Below, in pieces: positions 58,911-64,000 of a stretch of DNA of 64,000 nucleotides (its first letter is position 1; the number at the start of each line of letters is the position of its first letter). Below the pieces are notes generated by a model. That model did no database searches. It saw nothing but the letters and a program-made list of their open reading frames with translations, and was not told where the DNA came from. This stretch comes from Zopfochytrium polystomum (lineage: Eukaryota; Chytridiomycota; Chytridiomycetes; Chytridiales; Chytridiaceae): contig JAIVFJ010000023.1 of NCBI GenBank assembly GCA_025765615.1, positions 1 to 64,000 on the forward strand. The letters are read 5' to 3'. The position numbers and the translations under genes were made by a program.

Positions 58911-59412
58911 ATGGGCAAAAAGTCGGTTCGCATTGAGGACCCAAAGGACTTCGACGAGCAGCTCGCTGAGATTCTAGCAGGCGCTCCCGGCCGCGTCTTC
59001 GCTGTCATATTTGGCACAGAGGAGGCGTCAACGGGACAGTCCTGGTGCCCAGACTGCGTTGTATCTGATCCGAAAATCCGGCGATCCGTCTTCAGCGTTC
59101 CCGAGGCAATCTTGATCGAAGCACCTGTCGGCCCAAGAGCCGTGTGGCGCGACCGCAACCACCCCTACCGAAAGCATGCGCTTTTAAGCGCGACTTCTGT
59201 GCCTACACTATACGAGTTCAATAAGGTTTCTCAATGATTGCATAGTTTTCTATATTTTTGAGCATGATAGTTAACTTAATTTCTCCCGTTCCTTTTCCCG
59301 CTATCCCTGTGGCATTACGCCATGATTATCCCGATAGGACGGTACTCTGAAGGGAAAACTCGTCGAGGGCGAAGCCGCTGACGATACACTGCTTTCCAAA
59401 TTCGTCTCTTGA
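58911..59412 (+). CDS. TXNDC17/TRP14-like thioredoxin
   Basis: Two exons, 58911-59225 and 59338-59412, give 129 aa, the usual size of the family. The active site is WCPDC with a SWCPDCVVSDP context, characteristic of thioredoxin-related protein of 14 kDa rather than classical WCGPC thioredoxins. Other motifs are VFAVIFGTEEASTGQSWCPD and the cis-Pro strand SVPTLYEF. The second exon supplies GTLKGKLVEGEAAD, the last strand and helix. Cytosolic disulphide reductase role by family. It lies 82 bp downstream of the phosphodiesterase gene on the same strand. Confidence 0.92.
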
Positions 59413-59577
59413 AGGGGGCCATCGAGAGTACGCAAGTCGAAACGCCAGGTCACGTGACTCGACCGCCTGTTTCCCTTTGTTGTATTCCATTCTGTGCTTC
59501 GGCCTATAAATAAACTCGCCGGCTACCCTTGTGAAGTCATTCACTACGCTCGAACCTTGATTACATATAAACCAACT

Positions 59578-59785
59578 TACAGTGGCTCACAAAATTGTGA
59601 CAATGTTTTTGCCACAATGACAGAGCACACTCAACAATTGCAGTATGAAATTCAGCTCAGCTACTCTCAGAGATATGCTCTATCAGCTGCTAAAGTTCCA
59701 CAGCTGTACTGTACATATTATGCAAGAGGCAGAGTTGAATGTGTGACCTATGCATTGGCACAATTTTGTGTGTTGATGTGAAGTG
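59578..59785. mobile_element. MITE-like element with terminal inverted repeats
   Basis: The left end CAGTGGCTCACAAAATTGTG and the right end (reverse complement containing CACAAAATTGTGCCAATG) share CACAAAATTGTGNCAATG. They bracket about 190 bp with no ORF. The left end is preceded by TTA. This resembles short Tc1/mariner-type non-autonomous elements. Exact ends and target-site duplication were not fixed. Confidence 0.6.
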
Positions 59786-59975
59786 CTTCGCTCTTATAAG
59801 AAAGGGCTCACACTCTAAACAAGCTTTCTCCGGTCTGTTGGTGCCTTTTCAACATGCCAGGCACAATCACCAACAGAACTGCAAGACACCAGACCACATT
59901 ATAGCACTCCAAACCATTTGAGATAATGAAAATATGCACACTGTAATAGTTGCTAGGCAAGCGTGCACAACAGCG

Positions 59976-60540
59976 TACCAGCTATCTGGCTGCATCAACC
60001 GCAGATTCTAGCTCGGAAAAACACTCTCTACCACCTCCAACAAACAGAATCAGCAAAGCTCAACTTTAGAAACCATTTCGTTTGGGAGGCCCAAAATTTT
60101 TGACGCCCTCTCCTTGGCGACTCCGTCATTCAATCCAGGCTTGCAATAAAGCATTTGAAAGCTCTGATTCTCCTCTTTCGAACAAGCTTTCACGCAGCTC
60201 TCTAAATTGTCTCTACAGAATTTGATTTGCCGCCAAATTTGAAAACGCTTCCTCAACTTTGCATGACATTGTCTCAACAGGGAGAAGTAATCAGAAGATG
60301 CCCTTACACAGCTGTATTTGCCTGCTTCTGACCTAACGCGCCCCATTACGATGCCTACAGCAGGAGATACAAGAGATTTCAATACAAGGGGGGTCCAAAA
60401 GTCGAACTGCCACTACCTCCAACCACCATTTTTGTCCTTTCTTGTGTGACAAGTCAACCCAGCTGCACACCAGATTGCTCTAAGTTCCCTCCATCTCGCT
60501 CTACTACACTCCCTCAAGCACATTACCACCAAAACTTTGA
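59976..60540 (+). repeat. Direct repeat copy 1 (second copy 61517-62090)
   Basis: Shares long blocks with 61517-62090 in the same orientation, e.g. CCAGCTATCTGGCTGCATCA, GAAACCATTTCGTTTGGGAG and CCATTTTTGTCCTTTCTTGT, roughly 88-90% by eye with small indels. Likely two copies of a transposable-element terminal region flanking the copia remnant. Confidence 0.8.
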
Positions 60541-61279
60541 TTGACACCAGGTTTCCATTCCACTTACTACTTGGAGTATTTGTCATCAGCGCAAGCCAGT
60601 GCCCAGGTCTGCATTGGCGGTGACTTGCTCTCCCATGAGAATTGTGAGAACAATGACTGACAGTCACAATAGGTCCAGGTTCGTCTTGTGCCTCTTGCTG
60701 CTAACCAGTCAGTTCCACCTAACACCCCCCTGCATTATGGCCATGGGTGTAGAACCCCTTATGCAAAGCGTGTGTAAGAATCTGAGGCTTGACTGAAAGG
60801 GTGTTTGAAAGGCCGATTGGGGTCGGAGGCCAAGTAGTGAGGTCAGTCGCTGGTGCTGAGACGTCGAAAGTGGTTTTGTGAGAATGTCCGTGATCTGGTT
60901 GCTGGTTGGTACGTAGCATACAGTGATTTCTCCAGTGGCTACGCCTTGTCGGAGGAAATGAGCACGTATGTTAATCAATGTCTTTTGTGCGAACATGTGT
61001 GAAAGGGTTGAGCACTAGTGCGATTGCAGATTGATTGTCCTCGAGGATTGGAAGTGGCTGCTGTGCAGGGAGTTGCAACTCTGATAATGCGGCTAAGAGC
61101 CATTGTGCTTCTTGGAAGGCTTCAGAAAGTGAGTAGTATTCTCGAACCTATTGTGACTGTCAGTCATTGTTCTCACAATGCCCATGGGAGAGCGAGCCAC
61201 TGCCAATGCAGACCTGGGCACTGGCTTGCGCTGATGACAAATACTCTGAGTAGTAAGTGGAATGGAAACCTGGTGTCAA
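60541..61279. repeat. Inverted repeat arms flanking a copia fragment
   Basis: 60541-60675 (TTGACACCAGGTTTCCATTC ... AATGACTGACAGTCACAATA) matches the reverse complement of about 61147-61279, roughly 93% by eye. The arms bracket the RNase H remnant, giving a stem-loop-like arrangement with a loop of about 470 bp. Confidence 0.8.
60712..61150 (-). pseudogene. Ty1/copia RNase H remnant
   Basis: The minus strand encodes YYSLSEAFQEAQWLLAALSE, then ILEDNQSAIAL and, after a frame break at about 60983, NIRAHFLRQGVATGEITV, YVPTSNQITDILTKPLSTS and a C-terminal LGL-type end. These are the conserved RNase H and C-terminal motifs of Ty1/copia Pol. Integrase and reverse transcriptase are absent here. A TAA interrupts the frame just after FTHVRTKDID. 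Confidence 0.85.
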
Positions 61280-61339
61280 CAGTTTTCCTCCTCTGCTCAA
61301 GCAGGTAGATAATACAGGAGAGATTTTTACCCCGTGCCA

Positions 61340-61506
61340 GTCACGCTTGCCTAGCAACTATTACAACGTGCATATCATCATTATGTATCAATATTCATAA
61401 CATAGTTTTTTCTCTTTCTCTCCAAGTTGGGGAGAAGGACCACCCACAAACACACACCTCCACTTCATTCACTCCTTCCACTCACTCACTCAGAGTAGAC
61501 TGTTTA
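61340..61506 (-). repeat. Inverted copy of the 42656-42822 repeat
   Basis: Contains CTAGCAACTATTA, GAGAAGGACCACCCACAAAC and CTCAGAGTAGACTGTTTAC, the reverse complement of the left-island repeat. Confidence 0.8.
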
Positions 61507-61516
61507 CACATCAGCG

Positions 61517-62090
61517 TGCCAGCTATCTGGCTGCATCAACCACAGATTCTAGCTCCGAAAAACACTCTACCACCTCCAACAAACAGAATCAGCATAGCTC
61601 AACTTTAGAAACCATTTCGTTTGGGAGGCCCAAAATTTTTGACGCCCTCTCCTGGCTGACCCGTCATCCAATCCGGGCTTGATATAGTGCATTCAAAAGC
61701 CCTGAATCTCCTCTTTCCAAGAAGCAATCACAGAGCTCTCTACGTTGTCTCTACGGAATTTGATTGATTGCCGAAGTCAAAAACGCTTCCTCAACTTTGA
61801 GTGACATCGTCGCAACAGGGGAGAAGTGATCAGAGGACGCCCTTACACAACTATATTTGCCTGCTTCTGCTCTTCCGATTGATACCTAAAGCGCCGCGCT
61901 GCAACGCCTACAGCAGGAGCTACAAGAGATTTTGATAAGGGGGTCCAAAAAGTCAGACTACCACTACCACCAACCACCATTTTTGTCCTTTCTTGTGTGA
62001 CAAGTCACCTCAGCTGGACACCAAATTGCTCTAAGTTCTCTATTCCGCTCTTCTACACTCTCCAAAGGAAAACACCACCTAAACTTCAAT
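61517..62090 (+). repeat. Direct repeat copy 2
   Basis: See 59976-60540. The two copies are separated by about 970 bp containing the inverted arms and the copia fragment. Confidence 0.8.
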
Positions 62091-62104
62091 CCTCAGCCTG
62101 AAAT

Positions 62105-62770
62105 TTGGCGCCCAGTTGCTATTCAACAGTACCAACCTGCTCTTCCAATTTCAGAATTTTCCGTCCATCAACCAGCTTGCAACAAGCTTTGTGTGCAACA
62201 CACATCTTCTATTCTGGACCATTTCTCCATCAAGTAGAGCATCAAACAAGTCCTAGAGTCACTATTTGTCACTGCTGGACTGTCGAGCAACTCCTCCAAT
62301 TTTTCCAGCAACTGGTTTTCTCCTGCAACAGAATCATTGCTATGCGCAACGCAATGTCGTCCAACCTAAACTCGTTTGTTGGCATGTTCACTGGCAAGAC
62401 GCAGATGGAATTCAATGACTTTATTAGCAACCTTCAGATCAAGGTTATTGGTGAAAAGGGAATTCAGGACCTAACGCGGACAGACCTATTCCCTCTTGAG
62501 AGACCTTTCTGCAACGAGGAGGCCTACCATACGTACATCACACATCTACCCAAGGATCAGTGGGACGGATGGCGTTTCTGGTTGCACTGTCGAAATGGTG
62601 GGCATAGCACACCAGAGCCAAAGGCTGGTGAAACACTCTCACCAAACTATCTCTATGTACCGACAGTTGCTGAGCAAGCTAATGCTGGACCAGTTGTGGC
62701 TGTCGAAGCAAGTGTCAAGTACCAGGGCTCAGTAGATTCAATACTTGAATGGGGCGCTTGGAAGGGCTAA
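62105..62770 (+). CDS. Hypothetical protein in repeat island
   Basis: An open frame of 221 aa. The more credible part begins at the methionine at 62341 (MRNAMSSNLNSF) and includes EFNDFISNLQIKVIGEKGIQ, WDGWRFWLHCRNGG and YVPTVAEQANAGPVVAVEAS. A poly-A signal-like AATAAAAAG (62780) follows the stop. No family is recognised. Its position directly after a terminal-repeat copy suggests a transposable-element gene (5' gag-like or captured sequence). Confidence 0.4.
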   Translation: MAPSCYSTVPTCSSNFRIFRPSTSLQQALCATHIFYSGPFLHQVEHQTSPRVTICHCWTVEQLLQFFQQLVFSCNRIIAMRNAMSSNLNSFVGMFTGKTQMEFNDFISNLQIKVIGEKGIQDLTRTDLFPLERPFCNEEAYHTYITHLPKDQWDGWRFWLHCRNGGHSTPEPKAGETLSPNYLYVPTVAEQANAGPVVAVEASVKYQGSVDSILEWGAWKG

Positions 62771-62937
62771 TCTGTTCTCAATAAAAAGAGATAGGCAAAG
62801 GCGGCTGTTGTTCTAGCTTTGTTCATCCTACCGGTAGGAACAATGCAATTAGAACATGCACAAAAACGCTCAAACTACGCACTCTGCACATGTAACACAG
62901 CACAGCAAGCATGCAGAAGCAGTGTACCACTGCCCAA

Positions 62938-63035
62938 TGCTCCGGAATTCCGCTCTCTGCATCGGAAATCCGCTCTCTGCACCGGAATTCCGCACTCTGC
63001 ATCGGAATTCCGCTTCCTGATCTGGAATTCCAGCT
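62938..63035. repeat. Tandem repeat of about 18-20 bp
   Basis: Five degenerate copies of a CTCTGCATCGGAATTCCG-like unit, the last ending in CTGATCTGGAATTCC. Confidence 0.85.
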
Positions 63036-63082
63036 TTCCTGCTGTGCTGTGCAATCTGAGCAATGCAACAGGCATTTAGGAA

Positions 63083-63275
63083 TCAGGGATTGCACCAATC
63101 ACTGCATTTCTAAAAGTGAGATAAAAACTGAGCTCACCAGAGATTGCACCAATCATTGGATTTCTAAAAACAAGGAAAAAAAAACGGCTTGTTTCCCAAA
63201 CAAGCTTCCTGATTTGGAAACAACCAAACCAATTTACAAGCAACTGTTTCTCAAACAAGCTGTAAATTGGTTCCT
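63083..63275. repeat. Short direct repeat and hairpin
   Basis: GATTGCACCAATCAYTGSATTTCTAAAA occurs twice, as two imperfect copies at about 63085 and 63143. Further on, ACCAATTTACA (about 63229) pairs with TGTAAATTGGT (about 63262) around a 22-nt loop. Confidence 0.75.
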
Positions 63276-63460
63276 GGCTGGTACTTAGCCCAGGGTGGTG
63301 CACAGCCCAGGCTGGTACTCAGCCCTGGGTGGTGGTGCTCAGCCCAGGCTGGTACTCAGCCCTGGCTGGTATTCAGCCCTGAGTGATGCCCAGCACTGGG
63401 TGGTACTCAGCCCTGAATGGGTACTTAGCCCAGGCTGGGGATTGGTGCTCAGCCTGTTTT
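63275..63460. repeat. Tandem repeat array, 20-30 bp units
   Basis: Repeated CAGCCCAGGCTGGTACT and CAGCCCTGGGTGGT-type units alternate about eight times with drift. They contain many self-complementary CAGCC...GGCTG segments. Confidence 0.85.
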
Positions 63461-64000
63461 ATCTCATTTCTGTGGCCTGCTCTGTGTAGCCCACTGCTTC
63501 CTCTGTTTTCTGATGGCTCCAACCTGCAGGAGTATAAAAGCAGCAATCTCTCACAGAGATCAAAAAAAGGAATCCAACCCCCTCCTTGCTGCTTTGACAG
63601 AATCCAGTGCAAAACAAGCCAATCTCTCTTCCTCCATTTGCTCTCTCTTCCAGCTCTGCCCACTCACTCCTCTCTCCTCTCTCCATCCTCTCACTCCTTT
63701 CCCTTTTCCATCATCACTGCTCTCTCTCTCTCTCCCTCTTCATCCCCACACACACCAAGTCCCTCCAGTCCTGTGTGGGATTTCATCACAAAGCTACCTA
63801 CAAGCCGTCAGCCACACTTGTACGCTCGAACAGGGCCCTGCTGCTCTTACAAGAAAAGGGTTTCTGACTCTAAACAAGACCAACCTGTCTGTGAGCACCG
63901 GCTCACCAGCTACTTTAAGGCAACAAAGGGCTCTTGGCTCTCTACAAGAAAAGGGCTACCGCTCTAAACAAGTCCACTGGTCCACCAAGCCGCTACCTAG
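63461..64000 (+). mobile_element. Possible LTR or promoter region of a transposable element
   Basis: A TATA box (AGTATAAAAG, 63531-63540) is followed by CT-rich sequence. The phrase TTACAAGAAAAGGG...CTCTAAACAAG recurs in tandem (63848 and 63940). It is related to TATAAGAAAGGGCTC...CTCTAAACAAG at about 59796, after the MITE-like element. No gene is supported; the right boundary lies outside the window. Confidence 0.4.

Noticed and set aside
62938..63035. CRISPR-like array
   Set aside because: Units are contiguous, degenerate and without unique spacers, in a eukaryotic repeat island.

Overview
The window looks like nuclear DNA of an intron-rich, early-diverging fungus, most likely a zoosporic (chytrid-like) lineage. 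A PacC/Rim101-type zinc-finger factor and a Fus1-like SH3 membrane protein point to a fungus. METTL22-, ZNF511-, TXNDC17- and TMEM184-like genes are shared with animals and often lost in Dikarya. Almost every gene has several introns of about 45-110 nt with GTRNGN donors, CTGAC-like branch points and YAG acceptors. I assembled exon models by hand. They were accepted only when splice phases closed and protein-family motifs became continuous; the lineage assignment is inference.

Layout, left to right. 1-1003 (-): 3'-truncated gene joining a homeodomain to an HMG-box-like domain. 2520-5505 (-): 15-exon alanine aminotransferase. 6181-9057 (-): membrane protein with a C-terminal SH3 domain. 9669-12279 (-): alpha/beta hydrolase. 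12890-13200 (+): decayed partial copy of the aminotransferase gene. 14157-17190 (+): low-complexity hypothetical coding sequence. 18100-19233 (-): GC-rich Pro/Gln/Thr-rich protein with a membrane anchor. 21091-22649 (+): ZNF511-like zinc-finger protein. 23124-25121 (-): TMEM184/OST-alpha-like membrane protein. 25469-28078 (-): secreted two-repeat protein of unknown family. 28169-31361 (-): mitochondrial-type ABC half-transporter with a one-base frame break. 31868-34411 (+): Trf4/5 (PAPD5/7) nucleotidyltransferase. 34728-37154 (-): ING-family PHD protein. 37230-38552 (-): METTL22-like methyltransferase. 38724-41147 (+): ankyrin-repeat protein. 41445-41885 (+): fragment of an unrecognised gene.

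From 42 to 51 kb lies a repeat island. It holds an LTR-like segment, a decayed gag-protease retroelement with no visible reverse transcriptase, tRNA-derived short elements, poly-C tracts and a pair of inverted 260-bp repeats. Cellular genes resume with a PacC/Rim101-like factor (51463-53566, +), a 14-exon CLC chloride channel/transporter (54446-57747, -), a glycerophosphodiester phosphodiesterase (57781-58828, +) and a TXNDC17-like thioredoxin (58911-59412, +). The right end (59.5-64 kb) is a second repeat island: a MITE-like element, a Ty1/copia RNase H remnant inside nested direct and inverted repeats, one hypothetical ORF, and tandem repeats.

Functionally the genes are a typical euchromatic mix: transcription and chromatin (HD/HMG, ING, PacC, ZNF511), RNA surveillance (Trf4), membrane transport and signalling (CLC, ABC, TMEM184, SH3 protein) and metabolism (ALT, GDPD). 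No gene cluster with a shared pathway is evident. The most unusual items are the homeodomain-HMG fusion, the aminotransferase pseudogene 8 kb from its parent, the CLC protein without its gating glutamate, and the RT-less gag-protease element with its inverted flanks.
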